DNA from: CBDFKJ01 sp965248805
Lineage (GTDB): Bacteria; Pseudomonadota; Alphaproteobacteria; UBA6615
Direction of reading: 5' to 3'
Assembly (NCBI GenBank): GCA_965248805.1
Contig: CBDFKJ010000009.1
Coordinates: forward strand, 1-64,000
Length of the DNA: 64,000 bases
In this document: piece after piece, positions 17,519-26,419 of the stretch
Position numbering within the stretch: position 1 is the first letter of the stretch
Layout of the letters: the number at the start of each line of letters is the position of its first letter
Made by a program: the position numbers and the translations under genes
The notes under the pieces: generated by a model
Told to the model about the DNA's origin: nothing
What the model saw: only the letters and a program-made list of their open reading frames with translations
Database searches by the model: none

Positions 17519-18142
17519 ATGCTTGATGCGGCCATGCGCAAAGTGATCGGGCCGCCGCTCGACTACGCCGGCCGGCGGCTTGCGCACACCGGCATATCGG
17601 CCGATGCGGTGACCCTGTCCGGGTTTGCCATCGGCTTGGTCGCGGTCCCGCTGCTGGCCGGCGAGCACTACGCTGCGGCGCTGAGCCTCATCCTCGTTAA
17701 CCGGTTGTTCGACGGTGTCGATGGCGCCATCGCCCGCGTAAGGGGTCCAACCGATTTCGGCGGTTATCTGGACATTCTCTGCGACTTTATCTTCTACGCC
17801 GTTGTCGTGGCGGGGTTCGCTCTCGCACGCCCGCAAGCGAATGCGATCGCCGCGATATTCCTGGTGTGCAGCTTCGTCGGCACTGGCACATCGTTTTTGG
17901 CGTACGCCATCCTGGCTGCCAAATTCGGCGTCTCGACCGAGTTGCGCGGCGCCAAGGCTTTCTACTATCTCGGCGGGTTGATGGAAGGCACCGAGACAAT
18001 CGCCTTCTTTGTGGCCATGTGCCTTTACCCGGACGGTTTCGTCGCCCTGGCGCTGGTGTTTGGCGTGTTGTGCTGGGTGACGACCGTCTCGCGGGTGCTG
18101 GCGGCGCGGCAGAGTTTTCGCTTGGCCGCGCGGCACCGGTGA
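17519..18142 (+). CDS. CDP-alcohol phosphatidyltransferase family protein
   Basis: A 207-residue membrane protein of the CDP-alcohol phosphatidyltransferase family, 17 bp after pssA. The catalytic signature is present as FDGVDGAIARVRG followed by GGYLDILCD, retaining the metal-binding Asp residues. Several membrane spans follow (FIFYAVVVAGFALA, AIFLVCSFVGTGTSFLAYAI). The acceptor alcohol is not evident: it is not the PssA or PgsA type by motif context and resembles uncharacterised family members. It converges with the RND permease remnant. Start ATG at 17519; an ATG at 17534 is possible. Confidence 0.82.
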   Translation: MLDAAMRKVIGPPLDYAGRRLAHTGISADAVTLSGFAIGLVAVPLLAGEHYAAALSLILVNRLFDGVDGAIARVRGPTDFGGYLDILCDFIFYAVVVAGFALARPQANAIAAIFLVCSFVGTGTSFLAYAILAAKFGVSTELRGAKAFYYLGGLMEGTETIAFFVAMCLYPDGFVALALVFGVLCWVTTVSRVLAARQSFRLAARHR

Positions 18143-18152
18143 CGGCGGGCGA

Positions 18153-19284
18153 CTACTCTGCGGCCCCCGCCATCGGGGCCGGCACTTCGTGGCGGGATGC
18201 TGGCGCCGGCACGTCCGATGCCACCCGCCGCCGATCCAGCCAATCCTTCGCATTGCTGCGCGCCATCAGCGCGGACGGCGTGACGATCAGGGTCAGCACG
18301 GTGGCGAACGCCAGTCCGAATGCAACCGCCGTCGCCAGCTGCACCCACCATTGGGTGGACGGCGCGCCTTGCGAGATCGTGCGGGTCGCGAAGTCGATAT
18401 TGATCTGCAGCACCATCGGCAACAGACCCAGAATGGTCGTCACCGTGGTGAGCAGCACGGGCCGCAAGCGCTGCGCGCCGGTGCGCAAGATCGCCTGCAC
18501 GGGATCGGCCGTCGTGCGCTTCAGCCGGTCATAGGTGTCGATCAGGACAATGTTGTTGTTGACCACAATGCCGGCGAGCGCGATGACGCCGACGCCGCTC
18601 ATGGCGATGCCAAACGGCTGCCCGATAATGAGCAGTTCCAGCATGACGCCGACCGTCGACATTATCACCGCCGACAGGATCAGGAAGGCGCTGTAGAAAC
18701 TGTTGAACTGAGTCACCAGGATGATCGCCATGATAAATAGGGCGACCGCAAAGGCGCGCTGCAGGAAGGCCTGGGCGTCCGCCTGCTCCTGGTCCTCACC
18801 CTTGAACGTGACGGCGACCCGTGGGTCGATGTCGGCGGTCGGTAGCCACATACTGATCTCGCGCACCTTGTCGCTGGGCAAAACGCCGGCTTCGACTTCG
18901 GACATGACTTTCATGATGCGCTTGCCGTCGACGCGTCGCAGTTGGCCGACACGGGGCACCGGCGTGCGCGTCACGAAGTTGCTGATCGGGATCAGACCTT
19001 CGCTGGTCTGCAACCGAATACGGTCGAGTTGTCCCATGGTACGCTGTTTGACCGGGTACCGGACGACGATGTCGATCTCATCGTCGGTGTCGTCGGGCCG
19101 GTACTCCGTGACCTTGAGCCCGTTCGTCGCCAGTTTGACGAACTGTCCGATCGCCTGGATGTCGGCGCCGAACTTGGCCGCGTGAGCCCGGTCGACCGCC
19201 AACTCCCATTCGATTCCCAGCATCGGCCGGCTATCCTCGACATCGACCAGCCTGACCTGACTGTCCATGAACTGGCGAACCTTA
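18153..19284 (-). pseudogene. RND efflux permease, 3' fragment
   Basis: About 377 codons encoding the C-terminal part of an AcrB-type resistance-nodulation-division permease. It begins at the IS junction with KVRQFMDSQVRLVDVEDSRP and ends normally at 18153. Recognisable are the last porter subdomain and the transmembrane block with AVALFIMAIILVTQFNSFY, GVGVIALAGIVVNNNIVLID and RLRPVLLTTVTTILGLLPM. Joined to the middle fragment across the two insertions it restores ...LLEAEAA-KVRQFMDS. Without a start or the N-terminal two thirds it cannot make a transporter. Confidence 0.92.
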
Positions 19285-20232
19285 GAGCGGTTCCGGAAAG
19301 TTTTTGAGTCGTCGGAATCGGTTGTGTTTTATTGTCTGTCACCTGTCCAACTGCTTTGGGGTGCCCGATGTGGAAGCCTGAACACCGCGCGGCCGCCGAC
19401 CGTGGCCGGCTTCGCTATCCGAGTGATCTGACCGACGCCGAATGGGCGCTGATCGAGCCGCTGATCCCACCGGCGAAGCACGGTGGGCGTAAGCGGACGG
19501 TCGATGTCCGCGAAGTCCTGAACGGCATCTTCTACGTGCTGTCGACCGGCTGCCAGTGGACCGCGCTGCCCAAGGACCTGCCGCCGAAGAGCACGGTGTA
19601 CGACTACTTCGACCTGTGGGAATGGGACGGCACCCTGGCTCGCATCCATCATGAGCTCTACGTGGCGGTGCGCGAGCGCGCGGGCCGCGAAGCCAGTCCG
19701 AGCGCGGCCATCATCGACAGCCAGAGCGCCAAAGCGGCGCAAAAAGGGGGGCGTCGATCGATCCGCAGGGCTTCGACGCGGGCAAGAAGCTCACCGGCCG
19801 CAAGCGGCACATCCTGGTCGATACGCTCGGCCTGATGCTGGGCCTCGTCGTGCATCCCGGCAACGTGCAGGACCGCGATGGCGCGGCCACACTGCTGCGC
19901 CGGACACGCCGGCTGTTTCCGTTCATCGAGGTGATCTACGCCGACGGCGGCTACCAGGGACCAAAGATGGCTGCCGTGGTGGCGAAGACCGGCGCCTGGC
20001 GGCTGGAGATCGTCAAGCGCAACAGCGTGCCGCGCTTCGAGGTGCTGCCGAAGCGCTGGATCGTCGAGCGCACCTTCGCCTGGATCGTCCGTTGCCGCCG
20101 GCTGGCGCGCGACTTCGAACGCCACGTCCGTTCTGTCGTCGCTTTCATCCACCTCGCCATGATCCGCATCATGCTGCGACGCTTGACCCGGCCAAGCCCT
20201 TGCTCGTGAATCTCTACTTCCCGGAACGGCTC
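19285..20232 (+). mobile_element. IS5-superfamily insertion sequence (948 bp) inserted at TTA
   Basis: Terminal inverted repeats: the left end starts GAGCGGTTCCGGAAAGTTTT and the reverse-complemented right end starts GAGCCGTTCCGGGAAGTAGA. TTA directly flanks both ends (19282-19284 and 20233-20235), as expected for three-base TNA duplications of IS1031/IS427-type elements. It carries a transposase in two overlapping frames. The right-hand TTA is also the first three bases of the TTAG duplicated by the neighbouring element. Confidence 0.9.
19368..20209 (+). CDS. IS5-superfamily transposase, two frames joined by a -1 shift
   Basis: The first frame starts at ATG 19368 (MWKPEHRAAADRG) and encodes the DUF4096 N-terminal region (YPSDLTDAEWALIEPLIPP). 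It reaches IIDSQSAKAAQKGG with the first catalytic Asp, then goes out of frame at a run of five A and six G (19741-19751). The second frame, -1 relative to the first, continues DPQGFDAGKKLTGRKRHILV, VIYADGGYQGPK (second Asp) and RWIVERTFAWIVRCRRLARD (Glu). Many members of this IS group make the full enzyme by -1 programmed frameshifting, so this may be functional; a plain frameshift mutation is the alternative. Confidence 0.85.
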
Positions 20233-20236
20233 TTAG

Positions 20237-21690
20237 CAGCCCGTTGACGAAGTCCGGCGTGTCTGATTCTGTCTGAACATAGAGATTTAGACGGGCGTCG
20301 TGCGATGGCATTGAGACGACAGAGCGAGGTTCAGGGTGACCTCGTGGTGACATGGGCGGAGATGCCGCGTTCGCCTGGACACGCGTTTTCCGACCGGCTG
20401 CATGAGTTGCTGACCGAGTCTGGCTTTGACGGCTTCGTGGAGGCGACGTGCAAGCCATACTACGCACCTCGGATGGGGGCTCCTTCGCTGCCGCCGGGGC
20501 GTTATTTCCGGATGCACATGATCGGCTATTTCGAGGGCATCGGCAGCGAGCGCGGCATCGCTTGGCGCTGTTCGGATTCGCTGTCGCTTCGCGCGTTTCT
20601 GCGGTTGGCGAACCGGGACAAGGTTCCCGATCATTCCTGGTTGTCGAAGACGCGCGGCCGGCTGCCGCACGAGGTCCATGAAAAGGTTTTCGACTGGGTT
20701 CTGGCTCTCGTCGCCGCGCGCGGTCTGGTGAAGGGCGAGCGGATCGGCGTCGACGGCTCGACGATGGAAGCCAACGCCGCCCTGCGAGCCATCGTGCGGC
20801 GCGATAGCGGCGAGACCTATCGCGAGATGCTGACGCAAATGGCGAAGGAGAGTGGCGTCGAAACGCCGACGATCGACGACCTCGTCCGGCTCGATCGCCG
20901 GCGGAAGGGCAAGAAGCTTTCGAACAAGGATTGGACGAGCCCGACCGATCCTGATGCGAAGATCGCGCGGATGAAGGACGGCACCACGCATCTGGCCTAC
21001 AAGCCCGAGCACGCGGTCGATCTCGACACCGGCGTCATCGTTGCGGCACCGATCTATCCAGCCGATGAAGGCGACACGACGACTTTGCCTGGGACGCTGG
21101 AGGCGGCCGCGCGCAACCTCGCCGAGGTCGGCCTGGCTCCAACACGGGCAGAGCCCTGCAGTCTCGTTGGCGACAAGGGCTATCATTCACGCGAGGGGCT
21201 GAAAGACCTCGACGGCGGCGTCTGGAAAACGCGGATCTCCGAGCCGGAGCCCGCCAACGGCTATCTGCGCTGGCATGGCGACCAGGCGGCACGTCAGGCT
21301 GTCTACGCCAACCGGGCGCGATTGAAGTCCGGCGTCGCGCGGAACGCCATGCGCAGGCGCGGTGAGATGGTCGAGCGCAGCTTCGCCCATGTCCTCGACC
21401 GTGGCGGCATGCGCCGCGCGTTGCTGCGGGCGCGCGAGAACGTCCACAAACGCTACCTGATCCATGTCGCCGGGTTCAATCTCGGCATTCTGATGCGCGC
21501 GCTGTTCGGATCAGGCACGCCGAGGGAGGCTGCGAGTGCAAAGAGCACCCTTTTGTTCGTTATTCAGTTCGATGCTGCCCTGGCGATCGCCATCGTGGCG
21601 AACATCGAAGGCAAACCAGCCATGCTCGTTATCATCATCATCGTCGCCCCCAAAACCGATTGATCAAAGCGCGACTTCATCACCGGGCTG
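20237..21690 (+). mobile_element. DDE insertion sequence (1454 bp) flanked by TTAG
   Basis: Terminal inverted repeats: the left end starts CAGCCCGTTGACGAAGTC and the reverse-complemented right end starts CAGCCCGGTGATGAAGTC. Both ends are flanked by TTAG (20233-20236 and 21691-21694). The element carries one 452-residue transposase. It abuts the 948-bp element with only TTAG between them. The family is tentatively IS1182-like, judged from the transposase layout alone. Confidence 0.9.
20305..21663 (+). CDS. DDE transposase, IS1182-like
   Basis: A 452-residue transposase filling the 1454-bp element. It has an N-terminal DUF772-type region (SLPPGRYFRMHMIGYFEGI, RGIAWRCSDSLSLRAFLRL), then the DDE core: RIGVDGSTMEANAALRAIVR with the first Asp, CSLVGDKGYHSREGL with the second, and RRGEMVERSFAHVLDRGGMR with the Glu. 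The frame is intact. The last ~40 residues (after LGILMRALFG) are hydrophobic and reach close to the right terminal repeat. Start ATG at 20305 gives MALRRQSEVQGD, the usual start of this type. Confidence 0.9.
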   Translation: MALRRQSEVQGDLVVTWAEMPRSPGHAFSDRLHELLTESGFDGFVEATCKPYYAPRMGAPSLPPGRYFRMHMIGYFEGIGSERGIAWRCSDSLSLRAFLRLANRDKVPDHSWLSKTRGRLPHEVHEKVFDWVLALVAARGLVKGERIGVDGSTMEANAALRAIVRRDSGETYREMLTQMAKESGVETPTIDDLVRLDRRRKGKKLSNKDWTSPTDPDAKIARMKDGTTHLAYKPEHAVDLDTGVIVAAPIYPADEGDTTTLPGTLEAAARNLAEVGLAPTRAEPCSLVGDKGYHSREGLKDLDGGVWKTRISEPEPANGYLRWHGDQAARQAVYANRARLKSGVARNAMRRRGEMVERSFAHVLDRGGMRRALLRARENVHKRYLIHVAGFNLGILMRALFGSGTPREAASAKSTLLFVIQFDAALAIAIVANIEGKPAMLVIIIIVAPKTD

Positions 21691-22465
21691 TTAGCAGCCT
21701 CGGCCTCGAGCAGATCCGGATTGCGCGAGCTCAGCTGCACCTGCACCGGCTTGCCAACCGGCGGCCCGGCGCGCGGCTTGCGGGCTTCGATATGGATGCC
21801 GGCGAGGTACGCGGTGCGGGTACGGATTTCCTCCAGTATCTCGTCGGCGGGCCGGCGCACGTCCCAGTCCGCAAGCTCCAGCTGGATGCGGCCGACGACA
21901 TCCTCTGCCTGGTCATCGTCGTTCGAGCTGAGATTGCCGGCGGTCGTGTAGATGGTGTCGAACTCGCCGCGTTCGTCGTGGATCGCCAGCACCTCGTGTT
22001 CGACTTCGGCGACCAGCGCGACCTTTTCCTGAACCGACAGATTGCCGCGCGCGTGCACCTGCACGATCGCCTGCTCGGGCTCGACTTCCGGGAAGAACTC
22101 GACACCCTGGCCGAAGGCCCCGTACAGCATCCAAGACGCCAGCAGCAAGCTCACGGCGCCCGCCAAGACCTTGGCTGGATGGCGCAGGGCGTGCCGCAGC
22201 ACTTTGAGATACAAGCCCGTGGCGCCGCCCATATCGTCTAATTCACCGCCATCGGAGCCCATCTGCTTGACGGGCTTGGCGCCGGATGACGGTTGTTGGG
22301 CGAGCGTCGCCGCCACGCGCCCGCCCAACTTCAGGCCGCCGAAGCAGCCGGCAAGCGCGCCCAGTCCGCCGGCGAGAATGGCGCTGACGAGTGCGAACCC
22401 ACTGTCGCCGAACAGCGCCGTCGTCACGCCGCTGACCACGCTGACGCTCAAGCCGGCGCACCACG
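21691..22465 (-). pseudogene. RND efflux permease, middle fragment (different frame from the 5' fragment)
   Basis: This frame opens just after the point where the 5' fragment loses homology and runs to the IS junction. It encodes the join between the two halves of an RND protein (YLKVLRHALRHPAKVLAGAV, a membrane span) and the second porter region (GVEFFPEVEPEQAIVQVHAR, IEARKPRAGPPVGKPVQVQL). It ends in NPDLLEAEAA at the TTAG insertion site. The N-terminal transmembrane block expected before it is absent, so several hundred residues are missing between this and the 5' fragment. Confidence 0.88.
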
Positions 22466-22881
22466 AGGACCGGGAACAGCGACAGGTTGACTTCGTTGAC
22501 CGATGGTTCGTCGGTGTCGTTGGGCAGCTCGGTCTTTGCCATGTCGACTTTTTCGCGCACGTCGGCGAGCGCCGTGTCGGCGTCGAAACCGGCATCGAAC
22601 TCCATCAGCACGTTGGCGCCGCCCAGATACGCGGTCGAGCGCATTTCCTTCACGCCTTCGATGCTCTGCAGCTCGGTCTCCATCGGCCGGATCAACAGCC
22701 GCTCGGCGTCCTGGGGCGAGATGCCCTCGTGCGTCATCGAGACATAGATGATGGGAATATTGATGTTGGGGTCGGATTCCTTCGGGATCGTGATATACGC
22801 CGCCAACCCCGTCGCCAGCAGCAGCGCAAGGCTAGCCAGAACGGTTCGCGACCGTCCCAGGGCTGCGTCGATGACGCTCAT
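22462..22881 (-). pseudogene. RND efflux permease, 5' fragment
   Basis: The true start of the permease: ATG at 22881 overlaps the adaptor stop (ATGA), giving MSVIDAALGRSRTVLASLAL. About 140 recognisable codons follow (TIPKESDPNINIPIIYVSMT, SPQDAERLLIRPMETELQSI, VNEVNLSLFPVLVV), all normal for an RND N-terminus up to the first porter strand. Then the frame continues as an Arg/Gln-rich non-homologous tail to 22243. The break lies near 22462 and is independent of the IS insertions. Confidence 0.88.
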
Positions 22882-24002
22882 CAGGCGCCGTCGCCCGGCA
22901 CCGTGGGGCCGGCGATCTCGACCGGGCGAACGCGCTGGCCGCTGACAACGAACTCCTGCCCGACGGTGATGATGGTGACGTCGGGCGGCAGTCCGCCCAG
23001 CCACACGCCGTCCCGGGTGTCGCCCAGGATCGTCACGGGGACGAATTCGACGAAATGGTCAAGGTTCACGATCTTGACGCCGATGGTGCCGTCATCGGCC
23101 AGGGTCAGCACCGCGGGCGAGACCAGGTGCGCCTGGCTCCGCGACAGTGGAATAGCGATCTCTGCCGTCAGGCCGTCGCGAATGACGCCGCCCTCGTTGG
23201 GCACTTCCAGCTCGAACCGATAGGTGCGGGTCTGCGGATCGGCCTTCGCCGAAACATAGCTGACGATACCGTCGACTTGGGTGCCGTCGATCAGCGCGGC
23301 GCTGCCCAGGGCGCCCAGTTGCAGTAAGCCGATTTCGTGTTCGGTCGCGTAACCGACCACGAGCACGGGATAGAGGTCGACGATCGCGCTCAGGGCATCG
23401 CCGGCCTTGACATAGGCGCCAAGCTCGGCCCGGTTCTGCCAGACATAGCCGGCGAACGGCGCCGCGATGCGCGTGCGGGCAATGTCGATACGCATACGCT
23501 GGATCACAGCGCGCGCACCGTCGAGCAAGGCCTGGGCCGCAGCCACATTGGTGTCGGAACGAAAGCCCTTTTTCGCCAACTCCTGAGCGGCGGCGAACTC
23601 GATCTCGCGCTGGGTCAGAAGCGCCTCCGCCTCGGTCAGGCGGGCGGCGCGGTCGTCAATCGCCAGCCGCAGCAGGATCTGGCCTTCATCGACATGCTGG
23701 CCTTTTTCCGCCATCACCTCGGCGACGCGGCCATCGGTCTCCGACCGTATCTCAACCTCGCGCGAGGCTTCGGTGCGGCCACTGACGACCAGGGTCCGCT
23801 CGCGCGTTTGCGCGCTCAACTGGGCAAGGCGAACGGCCGCCAGGGTCTCGGCATCGTCCGGGCCGGCGGCCGGCTCGACTAGGGTCAGGTCGGCGCGGGC
23901 GACATCGATCGCGCTGTCCGGCTCGCCGCCGAACAATCCGGACATCATCCATCCGACCGACACGACCGCCAACCCACCGGCAATGATCACTGATTTGCGC
24001 AT
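22881..24002 (-). CDS. RND efflux periplasmic adaptor (HlyD/MFP family)
   Basis: A 373-residue periplasmic adaptor that would link an inner-membrane RND pump to an outer-membrane channel. A short N-terminal anchor (SVIIAGGLAVVSVGWMMSGL) precedes the biotinyl-lipoyl half EVRSETDGRVAEVMAEKGQ (EIRSETDGRV as read), a coiled-coil hairpin around residues 140-200 (RLTEAEALLTQREIEFAAAQ), the returning lipoyl half AAPFAGYVWQNRAELGAYVK, and the beta-barrel region ending QEFVVSGQRVRPVE. It looks intact, but its partner permease is destroyed, so it has lost its obvious function unless it serves another pump. Confidence 0.9.
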   Translation of the reverse strand: MRKSVIIAGGLAVVSVGWMMSGLFGGEPDSAIDVARADLTLVEPAAGPDDAETLAAVRLAQLSAQTRERTLVVSGRTEASREVEIRSETDGRVAEVMAEKGQHVDEGQILLRLAIDDRAARLTEAEALLTQREIEFAAAQELAKKGFRSDTNVAAAQALLDGARAVIQRMRIDIARTRIAAPFAGYVWQNRAELGAYVKAGDALSAIVDLYPVLVVGYATEHEIGLLQLGALGSAALIDGTQVDGIVSYVSAKADPQTRTYRFELEVPNEGGVIRDGLTAEIAIPLSRSQAHLVSPAVLTLADDGTIGVKIVNLDHFVEFVPVTILGDTRDGVWLGGLPPDVTIITVGQEFVVSGQRVRPVEIAGPTVPGDGA

Positions 24003-24029
24003 GCGCGCCGCTCCACTCTGTCCGTTCCG

Positions 24030-24266
24030 TCACTCGGCCGCGTCGGCCACTTCCACGCCCAGCGATTCGCGCAAGACCTCGTGACGATGCTCTTCAATAT
24101 ACGCGTGCGCCGCCTGGTAGATGGCCTGCCCAAAGCCACGGACGAAACGCTGACCTTCGGTCCATCGCGAGGTATCGCCGCAGGCGTCCATGTGCGCGAT
24201 CTTGCGCGCATAGATGCCTTGCCGCGAGTCAAGCAATGCCTCGACCTGGCGGGCGGGCAACGGCAT
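24030..24266 (-). CDS. Small conserved-looking hypothetical protein
   Basis: A 78-residue protein starting MPLPARQVEALLDSRQGIYA. It has an in-frame stop just upstream of the ATG at 24266, so this is the full length. The rest is helical and soluble-looking (RFVRGFGQAIYQAAHAYIEE, then HRHEVLRESLGVEVADAAE). I do not recognise the family. It lies 27 bp upstream of the efflux adaptor gene on the same strand and may be the first gene of that operon. It diverges from rpsD across 212 bp. Confidence 0.6.
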   Translation of the reverse strand: MPLPARQVEALLDSRQGIYARKIAHMDACGDTSRWTEGQRFVRGFGQAIYQAAHAYIEEHRHEVLRESLGVEVADAAE

Positions 24267-24478
24267 CGTTTCGATTTATAGTCAACGTCGGGTTAAGCCC
24301 GCCTTTGCCGGGACCGGCGGCCGCAACGCCGCGGAACGGCTCACCAGTAGCCCTGCAAAGGCTTTGACAGGCCGCGCGAGCCTCTGATAGTCGAAGCCAT
24401 CCCCGGACGAGTGGACCGCGCGTCCCGCTCAGAGCTGTGAGCCGGCCGGGGCAAATATGAACAATAAGGGTTGCGATC

Positions 24479-25093
24479 ATGTCAAAGCGGGTGAAGTCCA
24501 AGCACAAGATCGACCGGCGGCTTGGCGTCAATCTTTGGGGCCGGCCGAAGAGCCCCTACAACAAGCGGGAATACGGCCCCGGCCAACACGGTCAGCGCCG
24601 CCGCAAGCCCTCGGATTTTGGCGTGCAGCTGCGCGCCAAGCAAAAGCTGAAGGGCCACTACGGCAGCATCGGCGAACGCCAGTTCCGCCGCTACTACCAA
24701 GAGGCCGCACGCCGGCGTGGCGACACCGGCGAGCTTCTGGTCGAGCTGTTGGAGCGGCGATTGGACGCGGTAATCTATCGCATGAAGTTCGTGCCGACCG
24801 TGTTCGCCGCGCGCCAGTTCGTCAACCATGGTCATGTTCGGGTCAACGGCAAGCGGGTCACGATCCCGTCCTACAAGGTCCAAGACGGCGATGCGGTCGA
24901 CGTCAAGAAGAAGTCGCGCGACCTGCCGCTGGTGCTTGACGCCATCCAGTCGCCGGAGCGTGACGTGCCCGGCTATATGGAGGTCGATTTCGGCAAGATG
25001 CGCGGCACCTTTGTGCGCGGGCCGAAGCTCGCCGACGTGCCGTACCCGGTACAGATGGAACCCAACCTGGTCATCGAGTTCTACAGCCGCTAG
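24479..25093 (+). CDS. rpsD: 30S ribosomal protein S4 (uS4)
   Basis: A 204-residue primary 16S rRNA-binding protein of the small subunit. The N-terminal domain (SKRVKSKHKIDRRLGVNLWG, YGPGQHGQRRRKPSDF) is typical of the alphaproteobacterial form that lacks the zinc-binding cysteines. The S4 RNA-binding domain is visible in the middle (LLERRLDAVIYRMKFVPTVF, HGHVRVNGKRVTIPSYKVQD). Length is standard. It stands alone here rather than in an alpha operon, as usual in alphaproteobacteria. An AAGG element precedes the ATG. Confidence 0.98.
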   Translation: MSKRVKSKHKIDRRLGVNLWGRPKSPYNKREYGPGQHGQRRRKPSDFGVQLRAKQKLKGHYGSIGERQFRRYYQEAARRRGDTGELLVELLERRLDAVIYRMKFVPTVFAARQFVNHGHVRVNGKRVTIPSYKVQDGDAVDVKKKSRDLPLVLDAIQSPERDVPGYMEVDFGKMRGTFVRGPKLADVPYPVQMEPNLVIEFYSR

Positions 25094-25240
25094 CGCCAGC
25101 GCGTCGCTTCCCAGGCCGCGTTCCCTCGACGCAGTGCCGCCTCTTGCCCGGGCCCGCCCGTCGCGGCACAGTACGCGCCCGCGACTCGGTATGACCGTCA
25201 CGAATGTGGCGGGGAGTTGGGGTAGGGGGCTCGCGCAGCG

Positions 25241-26416
25241 ATGAAACTCGCGATCATCAAGGAGCGCCGGCCGCACGAAACGCGGGTGGCGGCAACACCG
25301 GAGACGGTTCGCCGCTATATCGCGTTGGGCGCCGCGGTAGTCGTTGAGAAGGGCGCCGGCGCGGGCGCCGCCTGTCCTGATGGCGACTACAAGGAGGCGG
25401 GTGCGACGGTCGCCAAGGACGCCAAGGCCGCGCTCGACGGCGCCGACATCGTGCTGAAGGTGCAACGGCCGATGCGTAAGGCCGAGGGCCGCGACGAGCT
25501 CGGCCTGATCGGCGACGGCGCCATGTTGGTCGCGCTTCTGGATCCGTTTCGCGATGCCGATGGCGTGGCCGACTACGCCAAGCACAACCTCAACACTTTC
25601 GCGCTCGAATTCATGCCGCGCATCAGCCGAGCGCAGTCGATGGACGTGCTGAGCTCCCAGGCCAACCTGGCCGGCTACAAGGCGGTGCTCGATGCCACGG
25701 CGGAATTCGGCCGCGCCATGCCGCTGATGATGACGGCGGCGGGCCGTATCAATCCGGCGCGTGTCTTCGTGATGGGCGCCGGCGTCGCCGGCCTGCAGGC
25801 GATCGCAACCGCGCGCCGGCTGGGAGCCGTGGTCTCGGCCACCGACGTGCGCCCGGCGGCAAAGGAACAGGTCGAAAGCCTGGGCGCCAGCTTCGTCATG
25901 GTCGAGAGCGATGAGACCAAGGAGGCCGAGACCGCCGCCGGCTACGCCAAGGAAATGTCCGAGGATTACAAGCGCCGCCAGGCCGAGCTGGTGGCCGAGC
26001 ATATCAAGGGGCAGGACATCGTCATAACCACTGCCTTGATTCCGGGCCGGCCGGCGCCGCTGCTGGTGTCTCAGGACATGGTGAAATCGATGAAGCCGGG
26101 TTCGGTGGTCGTCGATTTGGCGGTCGAGCAGGGCGGCAACGTTGCCGGCAGCGAGCCGGGCAAGGTCGTGCGCAAGGGCGGCGTCGTCATCGTCGGTCAC
26201 ATGAACGTGCCGAGCCGGTTGGCGGTCGATGCCAGCGCGTTCTACGCCCGCAACGCATTGAACTTCTTGCAGACTTGCATCGATGCCGAGAGCAAGGCGC
26301 TGAAGATCGACTGGGAGGATGAATTGATCCGCGGAACCTGCATCAATCGCGATGGCAAGGTCGTCCATCCGGCGCTGGCGCCCAAGGAAGACACCGACAG
26401 TGGCGAGGACGCGTAG
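25241..26416 (+). CDS. pntAA: NAD(P) transhydrogenase subunit alpha, part 1 (PntAA)
   Basis: A 391-residue soluble domain I of proton-translocating transhydrogenase, binding NAD(H). The AlaDh/PNT N-terminal region is clear (MKLAIIKERRPHETRVAATP, VLKVQRPM, ALEFMPRISRAQSMDVLSSQ), followed by the Rossmann NAD site VFVMGAGVAGLQAIATARRL and DVRPAAKEQVESLGA. PGSVVVDLAVEQGGN lies near the end. The membrane domain is in the separate next gene, as in Rhodospirillum-type three-subunit enzymes. It begins an operon with pntAB (3-bp gap) and pntB. Confidence 0.96.
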   Translation: MKLAIIKERRPHETRVAATPETVRRYIALGAAVVVEKGAGAGAACPDGDYKEAGATVAKDAKAALDGADIVLKVQRPMRKAEGRDELGLIGDGAMLVALLDPFRDADGVADYAKHNLNTFALEFMPRISRAQSMDVLSSQANLAGYKAVLDATAEFGRAMPLMMTAAGRINPARVFVMGAGVAGLQAIATARRLGAVVSATDVRPAAKEQVESLGASFVMVESDETKEAETAAGYAKEMSEDYKRRQAELVAEHIKGQDIVITTALIPGRPAPLLVSQDMVKSMKPGSVVVDLAVEQGGNVAGSEPGKVVRKGGVVIVGHMNVPSRLAVDASAFYARNALNFLQTCIDAESKALKIDWEDELIRGTCINRDGKVVHPALAPKEDTDSGEDA

Positions 26417-26419
26417 GCG

